DNA of 64,000 nucleotides. Origin: Roseiarcus sp963787135 (GTDB lineage: Bacteria > Pseudomonadota > Alphaproteobacteria > Rhizobiales > Beijerinckiaceae). The stretch is from the NCBI GenBank assembly GCA_963787135.1, contig CAWBBW010000037.1, forward strand, positions 1-64,000. The letters are read 5' to 3'. Below are positions 1-7,736 of the stretch, piece after piece. How positions within the stretch are numbered: the stretch's first letter is position 1; each line of letters opens with the position of its first letter. Made by a program: the position numbers and the translations under genes. Below the pieces are notes generated by a model. The model worked only from the letters and a program-made list of their open reading frames with translations. It was not told the DNA's origin and ran no database searches.

Positions 1-478
1 GGGCGTTGGTTCTTATCACTTCCGATTTCGCGGCCCGCTTTCGAACCCAAGACCGAACGTGGTCAGCCCCCTATTCCCGATTGATCCGGACGTTGGCGGT
101 TTGCCCCAGCAAATGCGCCCCCGACCCGTCCGCGACCGGGAATCTCCCGCTCACTTGCCTAACCATACCCCGCTTGCGCTGGGGCTCAACTCCTAATCGT
201 CTCGAAATCGCCTTGGAAACGCCTTTCCTCAGACCATGTTGCATAAAGGTCACGAATTGGGCGCCGGGCCCCGTCTTACGCGCCGTTTGAAGCGGTTTAA
301 CAATGCGTTAATCCGTGACCAGTTCCTATCTCAGATCGGCGCGGGCCAGCAGAAATCAATTCTTTGCGGCCCCGCCGCCGCTGCGGCCGATTCGGGGCAA
401 GCGGCTGATTTCCTTTGCGTCACATCGGCCGCAATGCCCCGTGATGACGCAAAGCTGCCCGGCTCGATCGATCCGACT
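1..478. other. Left-edge region without a recognisable gene
   Basis: Nothing here could be assigned. Downstream of acpS in related genomes one expects lepB, rnc and era, but no reading frame on the minus strand shows a signal peptidase or RNase III motif. Short open frames exist on both strands (for example about 60 codons on the minus strand near 71-253), but they show no ribosome binding site, domain or family feature that I recognise. The region may be an intergenic stretch or decayed sequence. Confidence 0.4.
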
Positions 479-892
479 TCACAGGTCCCGGCCGCCAGAG
501 GCCCGCGCCTCGATGACGACGAACGCCTGGGCGAACGGGTCCTCGTCGGTGATTGTCAGGTGGATGAAAGCTTCCGCGCCGGCCGGCAGAATCGCCTTCA
601 GTCGCTCCGCCGCGCCGCCGGTGAGTCGCATCGTCGGCTGGCCGGACGGCAGGTTGACGACCCCCATGTCGCGCCAGAAGACGCCACGGCGCAGCCCCGT
701 CCCCAGAGCCTTGGCGCAAGCCTCCTTGGCGGCGAAGCGCTTGGCGTAGGACGCGGCGCGCCCGGCGCGAGCGTCCGACCGGCGCTGTTCGACCTCGGTG
801 AAGCAACGGTCGATGAACCGCTGCCCGAATCGGTCGAGCGTCTGCTCAATTCGCCGCACGTCGCAAAGGTCGCTGCCGACGCCGACGATCAC
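479..892 (-). CDS. acpS: Holo-[acyl-carrier-protein] synthase
   Basis: AcpS transfers the 4'-phosphopantetheine arm from coenzyme A to the serine of acyl carrier protein, making it active for fatty acid synthesis in the cytoplasm. The 137-residue product has the usual family length. It carries the N-terminal GVGSDLCDVRRIE motif with the Mg-binding Asp and the downstream RFAAKEACAKALG motif with the second metal-binding Glu. The start is a GTG that overlaps the pdxJ stop in a GTGA junction, which points to translational coupling. It is the last gene of a pyrE-pdxJ-acpS unit, an order common in Alphaproteobacteria. Confidence 0.95.
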   Translation of the reverse strand: MIVGVGSDLCDVRRIEQTLDRFGQRFIDRCFTEVEQRRSDARAGRAASYAKRFAAKEACAKALGTGLRRGVFWRDMGVVNLPSGQPTMRLTGGAAERLKAILPAGAEAFIHLTITDEDPFAQAFVVIEARASGGRDL

Positions 893-1647
893 CGGCGGCG
901 TTCCGCAAGCGTCCGCCCTTCGTCCATGGCGGCGCGCATCGCCCTCACGGTTTCGGCGAGGCCGACAAAAATCGCCTCGCCGATCAGAAAGTGGCCGATG
1001 TTGAGCTCGACGACCTGCGGCAGGCCGGCGATCACGCGCGCCGAATCGTAGTCGAGACCGTGGCCCGCGTGACATTCGAGCCCGAGGCCTGGCGTCTGGG
1101 CGGCGGCGACCCTGAGGCGACCAAACTCGTAGTCGGCGCGGCCCGAATCGCCACGCGCCAGCGCATCGCACCAGGCGCCGGTGTGCAGTTCGATCACCGG
1201 CGCGCCGAGATCGGCGCTGGCTTTCAGCGCTTCGCCCGAAGGCTCGATGAACATAGAGACCCAAATCCCCGCGGATCCGAGTTCGGCGACGAAGGGTTTG
1301 AGCGCGCGGAAGCCTCCGACAACGTCGAGGCCCCCTTCGGTCGTGCGCTCGGTTCGCTTCTCCGGCACCAGACAGCAGGCGTGCGGGCGGATGCGCAACG
1401 CGATATCGAGCATGGCCTCGGTCGCCGCCATCTCGAAATTGAGCGGCTTGGTGACCGAGGCTTTCAGCCGCCGCATGTCGTCGTCATGGATGTGGCGGCG
1501 ATCCTCGCGCAAATGCGCCGTGATTCCGTCGGCGCCCGCCTCGATGGCGATCATCGCCGCGCGAACCGGATCGGGCGTAACCCCACCGCGCGCGTTGCGC
1601 ACGGTCGCGACATGGTCGACGTTGACGCCGAGGCGTAGCACGGTCAT
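889..1647 (-). CDS. pdxJ: Pyridoxine 5'-phosphate synthase
   Basis: PdxJ condenses 1-deoxy-D-xylulose 5-phosphate with 3-amino-2-oxopropyl phosphate to pyridoxine 5'-phosphate, the last ring-closing step of DXP-dependent vitamin B6 synthesis. The 252-residue protein is of family length and is a TIM barrel. Visible signatures are the N-terminal LGVNVDHVATVRNARGG, the HLREDRRHI loop, the EKRTERTTEGGLD segment and the C-terminal LNIGHFLIGEAI phosphate-binding region. The ATG start gives the expected N-terminus. It lies 26 nt downstream of pyrE and overlaps acpS by 4 nt. Confidence 0.96.
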   Translation of the reverse strand: MTVLRLGVNVDHVATVRNARGGVTPDPVRAAMIAIEAGADGITAHLREDRRHIHDDDMRRLKASVTKPLNFEMAATEAMLDIALRIRPHACCLVPEKRTERTTEGGLDVVGGFRALKPFVAELGSAGIWVSMFIEPSGEALKASADLGAPVIELHTGAWCDALARGDSGRADYEFGRLRVAAAQTPGLGLECHAGHGLDYDSARVIAGLPQVVELNIGHFLIGEAIFVGLAETVRAMRAAMDEGRTLAERRR

Positions 1648-1673
1648 CCGGTGGTCCCCCTCTCGAGAACGGT

Positions 1674-2276
1674 TCAGGCCGCGCCGGCGAGCGCGCGGCT
1701 CCCGGGCTTGACCGCAGGCAGCGCCGCGAGCGCCGCCGGCAGCGCGTCCGGCGCATAGGCTGGGATGTCGAGCGTGGCCAGCGCAACGCGCCTGACGCCG
1801 ATCTCCGCTTTTCCACCCGACCGGTCGATGAGGCAGGCCGCTCCGACGATCGTTCCCCGATGTTCGGCGAGCGCTTCCAGCGTCTCGCGCGAGGAGAGCC
1901 CGGTCGTGATGATATCCTCGACCATCAGGACCCGCGCGCCCGGCGGAATGGTGAACCCCCTTCTGAGCCGGAAGCGCCCGTCTTCGCGCTCGACGAAGAT
2001 CGCCTTGGCGCCGAGCCAGCGCGCAGTCTCGTATCCGGGCACGATGCCGCCGACCGCCGGCGAAGCGACGATGTCGATCGGCCCGAAGGCTTCGCGCGCC
2101 TTCTCCGCGAGCGCCCGGCATAGGCGCTCCGTGCGGGCGGGGTCCTGAAATACGAACATTTTTTGCAGGAACACCGGCGAATGCAATCCGGACGACAAGA
2201 TGAAATGGCCTTCGAGCAGCGCGCCCGCCGCGCGGAACTCGTCAAGCGCCTGCTCGGCGGTTAAGGTCGCAGTCAT
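1674..2276 (-). CDS. pyrE: Orotate phosphoribosyltransferase
   Basis: PyrE converts orotate and PRPP to orotidine 5'-monophosphate in de novo pyrimidine synthesis. The 200-residue protein has the type I PRTase fold. The PRPP-binding loop is seen as VLMVEDIITTGLS near residues 115-128, and the N-terminal half contains the typical HFILSSGLHSPVF segment. The ATG start fits the family's N-terminus. It heads the minus-strand unit with pdxJ and acpS and is divergent from the cupin gene. The C-terminus is Ala/Pro-rich and slightly extended, which is common in this order. Confidence 0.95.
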   Translation of the reverse strand: MTATLTAEQALDEFRAAGALLEGHFILSSGLHSPVFLQKMFVFQDPARTERLCRALAEKAREAFGPIDIVASPAVGGIVPGYETARWLGAKAIFVEREDGRFRLRRGFTIPPGARVLMVEDIITTGLSSRETLEALAEHRGTIVGAACLIDRSGGKAEIGVRRVALATLDIPAYAPDALPAALAALPAVKPGSRALAGAA

Positions 2277-2351
2277 GGTCCCTCTTAGCAGGCCGCCGCG
2301 CGCCTCGCCAAGGCGCGGGCGACCCGGCAATCTCGAAACGAATTTGAGCCG

Positions 2352-2780
2352 ATGCCCCCTGATCCGCCCCTTGCCGATTCCCTGTTCGCCACCAAGCCGC
2401 TCGGCGCGTCGCCCGACGCGACCGCGCCTGACGGCACAGCCGTCCGTCTCCTCCTGACGCTCCCCGGCGGGAGCATGGCCCATTTCGAACTGCCGGCGGG
2501 CGCCGTGTCGCATGCGGTGACGCACCGCACGGTCGAGGAAGTCTGGTACGTGCTTTCGGGCGAGGGCGCGCTTTGGCGCCGTCATGGCGGCGCCGAACGG
2601 ATCGAGGCGCTGGCCCCCGGAACCGCGGTTGCGATTCCTCTCGGGACGGCCTTCCAGTTTCGCGCCGAGGCGGCCGCGCCGCTCGCCTTTATCGCGATCA
2701 CCATGCCGCCCTGGCCCGGCATGGATGAGGCGCTGCCGGCCGCAGGTCCCTGGACCCCGACCGTCCCCGCGGGCGCGTAA
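2352..2780 (+). CDS. Cupin-domain protein
   Basis: This 142-residue protein has one small cupin beta-barrel. Residues from about 45 to 120 contain the two cupin motifs, with VSHAVTHRTVEEVWYVLSGEG as the first (the HxH and Glu metal-ligand pattern) and the PGTAVAIPLGTAFQFR segment as the second. Proteins of this type bind a metal and may be sugar isomerases, dioxygenases or ligand sensors; the sequence does not say which. It stands alone between pyrE (divergent) and tRNA-Thr (same strand). There is no signal peptide, so it should be cytoplasmic. Confidence 0.8.
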   Translation: MPPDPPLADSLFATKPLGASPDATAPDGTAVRLLLTLPGGSMAHFELPAGAVSHAVTHRTVEEVWYVLSGEGALWRRHGGAERIEALAPGTAVAIPLGTAFQFRAEAAAPLAFIAITMPPWPGMDEALPAAGPWTPTVPAGA

Positions 2781-2844
2781 ACGCAATAGGGGCGCAGGCC
2801 TTGCGTCGGCGCCGGCCCGCTGGTAGCCAAAGCCCCGTCGGCGC

Positions 2845-2920
2845 GCCGGTTTAGCTCAGTTGGTAGAGCAACGGTTTTGTAAACCGTGGGTCGGGGGTTC
2901 GAGTCCCTCAACCGGCACCA
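2845..2920 (+). tRNA. tRNA-Thr (anticodon UGU)
   Basis: The 76-nt sequence folds as a complete cloverleaf. The acceptor arms GCCGGTT and AACCGGC pair over seven base pairs, the D stem is GCTC/GAGC, the anticodon stem is ACGGT/ACCGT with loop TTTGTAA, and the T arm contains TTCGAGT. The anticodon TGT reads the threonine codon ACA. The 3' CCA is encoded. It lies about 65 nt after the cupin gene and converges with pqqE. No integrase or direct repeat was seen that would mark it as an integration site. Confidence 0.97.
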
Positions 2921-3098
2921 AACCCCCTTCCACTCTGGGCCATTAGAGCACTTCGAGGCTCGCCTGATTCGGCATAGCGCAGCCTGGAGACGTGGCGAAA
3001 TCCAGAGGCTTCAGCGGCGAAGCAACAACGCGCCCTGGATTGCGTCGCTTCGATCGCGATAACGTGCAGGCGACAGGTAGCGACTGTCGTCTCGGTTG

Positions 3099-4214
3099 TC
3101 AGGCCTCGACCTTGTCCTTGTACGACCGCCAGCGGATCGTGCTGGCGTCGGCTTCGGCCTCGGCAGCAGCGGTGGCAGCGATGCGGGCGTGATGGGGCGA
3201 TTTATGACATGCGGGGTCGGTCGCGGCGCCGTCGCCGACCAGCGCCAACGCCTGACAGCGGCACCCGCCCCAGTCGATTTCGCGCCGCTCGCACGAGCGG
3301 CAGGGCTCCTGCATCCATTCCGTGCCGCGGAAGGCCTGGAAGGCCGGATTGTCCCGCCAGATCTCGGCAAGCGAGCGCTCGCGCACGTTCCAGAACTCGA
3401 GGCCCGGAATTGATTCCGCCGCATGGCAAGGCAGGGCCTTGCCCGACGGCGAGACATTGATGGCGATACGACCCCAGCCGCCGGCGCAAGGTTTGGGATA
3501 GCGCGCGTAATAGTCGGGCACCACCATGTCGATGACGAGCTTCCCCTTGAGACGCGGCCGCGCCTCCTCGACGAGGGCGATCGCCGCTTCGGTCTCTTTC
3601 CGCGGCGGCATCAGCGCGGCGCGGTTGGCTAGCGCCCAGCCATAGTACTGCGTATGCGCCACTTCGAGCCGGCGCGCGCCCAGGTCGATCGCAAGATCGA
3701 TGAACGCGCCGACCTGATGCAAATTGGCGCGACTGATGACGGCGTTGATCGTCAGCGGCAGCCCGGCGTTCGTCACCATCGCCGCAAAGGCGCGTTTTCT
3801 CTCCCATGCGCCCTCATAGTGACCGAGGCGGTCGTTGGTCGCCTTGTCGGCGCCCTGGAAGGAGAGCTGCGCGTGGTCGAGGCCAGCCTCGACAATTGCG
3901 CTCCAGCGCTTCTCGCTCACACCCACGCCCGAGGTGATGAGGTTGGTGTAGAGCCCACTCTGCGCGGCTCCGCCGACGATTTCGGGGATGTCGCGCCGCG
4001 CGGTCGGCTCGCCGCCAGAGAGATGCACGTGCAGCGCACCGAGCCCGGCGGCCTCGGTGAACACCCGCTTCCAGATCTCGGCGTCGAGCTCGGCGCCTGG
4101 GCGCTCCAACGCCAACGGATTGGAGCAATAGGGACAGCCGAGCGGGCAGCGATGGGTCAGTTCGACGAGCAGGCCGATCGGCGGCGCGGGGGGAGGTGGG
4201 GCGTGAGCCGTCAT
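3099..4214 (-). CDS. pqqE: PqqA peptide cyclase (radical SAM/SPASM protein)
   Basis: PqqE makes the carbon-carbon bond between Glu and Tyr of the PqqA precursor peptide, the first committed step of pyrroloquinoline quinone synthesis. The 371-residue protein carries the radical SAM motif CPLGCPYC near residue 18-25 and a C-terminal SPASM region rich in Cys (PCHAAES, PCRSCERREIDWGGCRCQ, DPACHKS) that binds auxiliary Fe-S clusters. The ATG start overlaps the pqqD stop (ATGA). A proline-rich N-terminal stretch precedes the barrel. It is last in the pqqB-C-D-E unit and should act together with PqqD. Confidence 0.96.
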   Translation of the reverse strand: MTAHAPPPPAPPIGLLVELTHRCPLGCPYCSNPLALERPGAELDAEIWKRVFTEAAGLGALHVHLSGGEPTARRDIPEIVGGAAQSGLYTNLITSGVGVSEKRWSAIVEAGLDHAQLSFQGADKATNDRLGHYEGAWERKRAFAAMVTNAGLPLTINAVISRANLHQVGAFIDLAIDLGARRLEVAHTQYYGWALANRAALMPPRKETEAAIALVEEARPRLKGKLVIDMVVPDYYARYPKPCAGGWGRIAINVSPSGKALPCHAAESIPGLEFWNVRERSLAEIWRDNPAFQAFRGTEWMQEPCRSCERREIDWGGCRCQALALVGDGAATDPACHKSPHHARIAATAAAEAEADASTIRWRSYKDKVEA

Positions 4215-4489
4215 GTTTCCAGCACCCTTTTGTCCTTGAGGTCCCCGAGCATGGCGACGACATCCTTTTCGATCACGGCTTCCGGCGCATTATACCGCCG
4301 GCCGAGCTCGGCCACGATTGCGGCGAGATCGCGTTCGCCGTCGCAGAGTTGCAGCACCGTAGCGGCCGTCGCGTCGACCTCGAAAATCCGCTCGGGCGCG
4401 AGCAGCGTCCAGCGTCCGCGCACGTCGTCGTGCCGGAGTTTCACACCGCGCGGCAGGCGCGGCCGCGAACGCGAATCCATGTCTGTCAT
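4211..4489 (-). CDS. pqqD: PQQ biosynthesis peptide chaperone
   Basis: PqqD is a small RRE-type (winged-helix-like) chaperone that binds the PqqA peptide and presents it to PqqE. The 92-residue product is of normal length and has the family features PRGVKLRHDDVRGRWTLLAP at the start and the later LQLCDGERDLAAIVAEL. The ATG at 4489 was chosen because it gives the family's usual short N-terminus. It lies 4 nt after pqqC and overlaps pqqE by 4 nt, so all are probably co-translated. Confidence 0.94.
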   Translation of the reverse strand: MTDMDSRSRPRLPRGVKLRHDDVRGRWTLLAPERIFEVDATAATVLQLCDGERDLAAIVAELGRRYNAPEAVIEKDVVAMLGDLKDKRVLET

Positions 4490-4493
4490 TGGG

Positions 4494-5234
4494 TCATCCC
4501 GGCCGGAACGCATCGGGCGGAACGGCGCCACAGACGTAGGCGTGGTGCAGCGCGTCGAGCTGCGCCCACAAGACGTCGGTCTTGAATTTGAGCGCCGCGA
4601 TCACGCCGCGCTGCTGCTCTACGGTGCGCGCGTGGCGCTTGACGTAGTCGAGTGCGAAGTCGGCGTCCTTCGGCGCCTGATCGAGGCGGCGGCGGAAATA
4701 GGCGATCACCTTTTCGTCTATGAAACTGTAATTGGCGAGCATGCCGGCGATGCGACGCTTGTGAATCGAGGGGGCGAACAGTTCGGTGAGGCTCGACGCT
4801 ACCGCCTCGACGAGCGGATTCTCGCGCACGAAATGCACATAAGCCTCCACCGCGAACTTGGTCGTCGGCAGCGCGCCTTCCTGCGAGATCACGTAGTCGC
4901 GGTCGAGGCCCAGGCCGTCGGTCAGGATCAGCCAGCGCTCGATGCCGCCCTTGTCTTCGCCATGACCATCATGGTCGGCGACGCGATGCAGCCATTCGCG
5001 GCGCAATTCGCGATCGTCGCAGCGGCCGATGAGGGAGGCGTCCTTGCGCGGGATCGCCGCCTGATAGACATAGCGGTTAAGCGCCCAAGCCTGCACCTGG
5101 CCCTTGTTGAGCTTGCCTTCGTGAAGCATGTCGTGAAACGGGTGCAGATCGTGATAGCGCTCAGGGCCGATCGCGCGGAGCGCAGCTTCCAGGCCCTCCG
5201 GACTCAGTGGCTCAGACGGCATGTGCTTGTTCAC
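4494..5234 (-). CDS. pqqC: Pyrroloquinoline-quinone synthase
   Basis: PqqC performs the final ring closure and eight-electron oxidation of AHQQ to PQQ, using oxygen and no metal. The 246-residue all-helical protein matches family length. Conserved parts seen are YHDLHPFHDMLHEGKL, AWALNRYVYQ and the His-rich DHDGHGEDKGGIERW that lines the active site. The GTG start overlaps the pqqB stop (GTGA); an ATG four codons further in is an alternative. It belongs to the same minus-strand unit as pqqB, pqqD and pqqE. Confidence 0.96.
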   Translation of the reverse strand: MNKHMPSEPLSPEGLEAALRAIGPERYHDLHPFHDMLHEGKLNKGQVQAWALNRYVYQAAIPRKDASLIGRCDDRELRREWLHRVADHDGHGEDKGGIERWLILTDGLGLDRDYVISQEGALPTTKFAVEAYVHFVRENPLVEAVASSLTELFAPSIHKRRIAGMLANYSFIDEKVIAYFRRRLDQAPKDADFALDYVKRHARTVEQQRGVIAALKFKTDVLWAQLDALHHAYVCGAVPPDAFRPG

Positions 5235-6160
5235 GGGGTGACCTCCATTCCATCGAAGGCGATGTCCCAGCCCGCCGCCTTCACTTTCGCTTCTTCCGGG
5301 GACCCTTCAATGAGGATCGGGTTGGAATTGTTGATGTGGATCAGGATCCGGCGCATATGGGCGTAGGCTGAGAGTTCTTCCAGCGAGCCGCCCGGTCCGG
5401 AAACGGGCATGTGGCCCATGCGGCGCCCGGTCTTGTCGCCGAGGCCGTTCGCGATCATCTCATCGTCCGAAAACAGCGTGCCGTCGAAGAAGAGCGCGTG
5501 GGCTTCGGCGATGCGTGTCTTGAGATCGCCGGTCACGTGGGCGCAGCCGGGCGCATAGACGAGCTTGCGGCCCCCCGCTTCGACGACGACTCCGACCGTG
5601 CCTTCGCCGATCTGGTCCGTCTTGACCTCGCCCTCCTCGAGCCACAGCGGCGCCTTGCCGGGAACTGCAAATAATTCGAGCCTGAGACCCGCCAGCGGCT
5701 CGAACGGCTCGCCGAGCTTCACCGCGCGTCGTGGGACGATGTCGCGCCCGACGACGTCGAAGATGCGGTTGGCGCCGATCGTGTCGAGCGTGGATTGCGT
5801 GCCCCACAGCGTGAACGGCTGGCGCTCCCGCAAGGCGAGGAGGCCCGCGGCATGATCGACGTCGGTGTTGGTGAGCAGCGCCGCGGCGATCGGCGAGTGG
5901 CGTCCCTCGCCCTTCGGTTGCAGCGCGGGCGTCGCCAGGACCTGCTGGCGTAGATCGATCGAGGCGTTGAGCAGCAGCCAGCTTTCGCCATCGGCGCTAA
6001 CGGCGAGACTCGACTGGGTGCGCGGTTTCACTCGAGCGTCGCCGTCCCACGCCATCCGGCAGACGCGGCAGCCGCAGTTCCATTGCGGCACGCCTCCCCC
6101 GGCGCCCGAGCCAAGCACGAGCGCCTTCAGTCCGGGAGAGAAAGCGCTAGCGGGGGACAT
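5231..6160 (-). CDS. pqqB: PQQ biosynthesis protein PqqB (metallo-beta-lactamase fold)
   Basis: PqqB is a non-haem iron or zinc hydroxylase-like protein of the metallo-beta-lactamase fold that acts on the Glu-Tyr intermediate during PQQ synthesis. The 309-residue product shows the N-terminal GSGAGGGVPQWNC segment with the CGCRVC zinc motif and the modified MBL motif TNTDVDHAAG. The ATG at 6160 gives the normal N-terminus (SPGLKALVLGSGAGGG). There is no clear ribosome binding site in front of it; the start sits inside the last codons of a small upstream ORF, which suggests translational coupling. It heads the recognisable pqq genes here. Confidence 0.95.
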   Translation of the reverse strand: MSPASAFSPGLKALVLGSGAGGGVPQWNCGCRVCRMAWDGDARVKPRTQSSLAVSADGESWLLLNASIDLRQQVLATPALQPKGEGRHSPIAAALLTNTDVDHAAGLLALRERQPFTLWGTQSTLDTIGANRIFDVVGRDIVPRRAVKLGEPFEPLAGLRLELFAVPGKAPLWLEEGEVKTDQIGEGTVGVVVEAGGRKLVYAPGCAHVTGDLKTRIAEAHALFFDGTLFSDDEMIANGLGDKTGRRMGHMPVSGPGGSLEELSAYAHMRRILIHINNSNPILIEGSPEEAKVKAAGWDIAFDGMEVTP

Positions 6161-6278
6161 AGTTGAAGCTCGTCGCGACGTGGACCGAGCCCGGCGGCGG
6201 CGGGAAATGGGCCGACTGCGCCAACGCACGCGCCGCGGCGTCGAGATCTTCGTCGCCGGATAGATCCAAACCTTGCAT
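6147..6278 (-). CDS. Small ORF overlapping the pqqB start (43 aa, unknown)
   Basis: This frame encodes 43 residues starting MQGLDLSGDEDLDAAARALA, followed by a run of four prolines and ending FNYVPR. An AGGGAGCAAGGCG stretch lies 6-20 nt before the ATG and makes a good ribosome binding site. Its last codons overlap the pqqB ATG in another frame, and pqqB itself has no visible site, so this ORF could drive pqqB translation. It sits where pqqA usually is, but it lacks the Glu-x3-Tyr pair that PqqE cross-links, so I do not call it pqqA. It is acidic in the first half. Function unknown. Confidence 0.55.
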   Translation of the reverse strand: MQGLDLSGDEDLDAAARALAQSAHFPPPPGSVHVATSFNYVPR

Positions 6279-6316
6279 ATCGATCGCCTTGCTCCCTTTA
6301 TATGTATTTCGGACCG

Positions 6317-6490
6317 TCACATCATGTATTTCAGCCCGGCGTAGATCGCAAAAGGCGCCGTAGGCCCCAAGGGCTGCGTCGATCGGTCAGATAGGGCGCC
6401 CGCATTGGGCGAGCCCGTGTCGGAAAGGCCGCCGCAGATGTAACAGCGCTGATGAAGATGTCCTGGATGAGGCCGTAGACGTGCAATTGC
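6317..6490 (-). pseudogene. Relic of a TonB-dependent receptor C-terminus
   Basis: Two minus-strand frames joined by one missing base read as the end of a TonB-dependent outer membrane receptor: VYGLIQDIF, then (after adding one base near 6453) NQRCYICGGLSDTGSPNAG, then a stop-proximal tail ending APFAIYAGLKYMM. The pattern YGLIQ-IFN-Y-GxxxDTGSPNAGALSD, with a terminal YAGLKY strand, is characteristic of the last beta strands and outer-membrane sorting signal of these receptors. Upstream of about 6490 the similarity fades and no barrel or plug can be followed, so this is a fragment and not just a frameshifted gene. It points towards pqqB. Confidence 0.55.
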
Positions 6491-6821
6491 CGCCGCGCGG
6501 CAAGTCCCACGGTTCGCTCACGGCGGTCCGGCAGACCGGCCGTGTGTGGGCCTGGCGGGCACTCCTCGCGTCCCGACCACAGCGCGCGTGTAAATCCGAT
6601 AGGGATAAGCGCTTCAGGGCGCATCGGCCATTCGACTGCGGCCTCGTTTGCCGCGCCCCGGCCGATCACGCTGCGCTTGGCGATGGACGTGGAGGGCGGC
6701 GAACCAGTTGACGTCGGTGCGATATTGGATAGCCTGACCCATTGCGAGGAACGTCTCAGAATTTTCAGGGCTATTCGCGACTGGGCACGTCCATCAGAGG
6801 CGCCACGATGCGGATTTTAGC

Positions 6822-7706
6822 GTGAGCCGGCCGGGACAGCCCGCGGGGCCGCCGCGCTTGTACAGCCGCCCGCGAAAGGGAGCGTCGTCGGCCGACGCGC
6901 CGCCGCGGTCAGATTCCGTTCAATCGCTTGTTCGCGCATTGGGCATCATCAACCAACTCGCGGAGACCGACGAGGGCATGACCCTGTCGAGAATCGCCCA
7001 ACGCGTCGATCTTGCGCCGTCTACTGTTCACCGGCTGCTGACCACTCTCGAACAGGAGCGCTACGTGCGCTTCGACGCGGACAGGCGGCTGTGGTCGGTT
7101 GGCGTCCAGACGTTCGTGGCCGGCGGCGCTTTCCTTCAATCTCGCAGCCTCATCGCTGTTGCCCGGCCCTATATGCGAGCGTTGATGGAAGAGTGCGGCG
7201 AATCCGTGAATCTGGCGATCGAGGACGATTGCGAGGCGATCTATGTCCATCAGGTGGAGCGCCGCTCGACGATGCGTCCGCCAGCAAGGGCCGGCGCCCG
7301 CGTTCCGCTCCATTGCTCCGGCGTCGGCAAGGCGCTTCTGTCCGCGATGTCGGAGAAACACCTCGAAAACGCACTTCCCGGAGAAGGCATGCCTCGGCTG
7401 ACCGCCAACACGATTGTCAGCAGGTCAATGTTGCGCGACGATGTGGCGCAGGCGCGCGAGCGCGGATTCGCCGTCGATGACGAAGAACATGTCGTTGGGC
7501 TGAGATGCGTCGCAACGCCGGTGTTCGATGAATTCGGTGAGGCGATGGCCGCGCTCTCGATATCGGGGCCGACGACGTGCATTTCCCCCGATCGCATCTC
7601 GCATCTTGCCGATCTGGCGCGGCGGAAGGCGAACGAAATCACGGCAAGGCTCGGCGGCTTCAGGCCCAATTGGGGTTCTAAATCCGACCCGCACACGCAT
7701 GGCTGA
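6822..7706 (+). CDS. IclR-family transcriptional regulator
   Basis: This 294-residue cytoplasmic DNA-binding protein has an N-terminal winged helix (about residues 28-85, SLVRALGIINQLAE and MTLSRIAQRVDLAPSTVHRLLTTLE) and a C-terminal IclR effector domain (LIAVARPYMRALMEECGESVNLAI through to GPTTCISPDR). IclR proteins bind small organic acids or aromatics and act as repressors or activators of neighbouring genes. The start is taken as the GTG at 6822; the first 27 residues are basic, disordered and possibly not translated. It is followed after 30 nt by the soxC-like gene on the same strand, so it may control the 7.7-13.2 kb genes. Confidence 0.88.
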   Translation: MSRPGQPAGPPRLYSRPRKGASSADAPPRSDSVQSLVRALGIINQLAETDEGMTLSRIAQRVDLAPSTVHRLLTTLEQERYVRFDADRRLWSVGVQTFVAGGAFLQSRSLIAVARPYMRALMEECGESVNLAIEDDCEAIYVHQVERRSTMRPPARAGARVPLHCSGVGKALLSAMSEKHLENALPGEGMPRLTANTIVSRSMLRDDVAQARERGFAVDDEEHVVGLRCVATPVFDEFGEAMAALSISGPTTCISPDRISHLADLARRKANEITARLGGFRPNWGSKSDPHTHG

Positions 7707-7736
7707 TCGTGTCGCGACGTTGGAGCCGAAGCGACG

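Noticed and set aside
6..290. 94-codon plus frame and a 60-codon minus frame at the left edge
   Set aside because: No ribosome binding site, no motif and conflicting with each other; could be chance frames in high-GC sequence.
2845..2920. tRNA-Thr as integration site of a mobile island
   Set aside because: No integrase gene and no partial 3' tRNA duplication was seen nearby.
3070..3095. Short inverted repeat CGACAG/CTGTCG near the end of pqqE as terminator
   Set aside because: Only six base pairs with a seven-base loop and no T tract; too weak to support.
3654..5366. 570-codon plus-strand open frame across the pqq genes
   Set aside because: It is antisense to pqqB, pqqC, pqqD and pqqE, which have clear family motifs; its Arg/Pro-rich composition is that of a high-GC shadow.
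6147..6278. The small ORF before pqqB as pqqA
   Set aside because: PqqA requires Glu and Tyr spaced by three residues near the centre of a short peptide; this ORF has no such pair.
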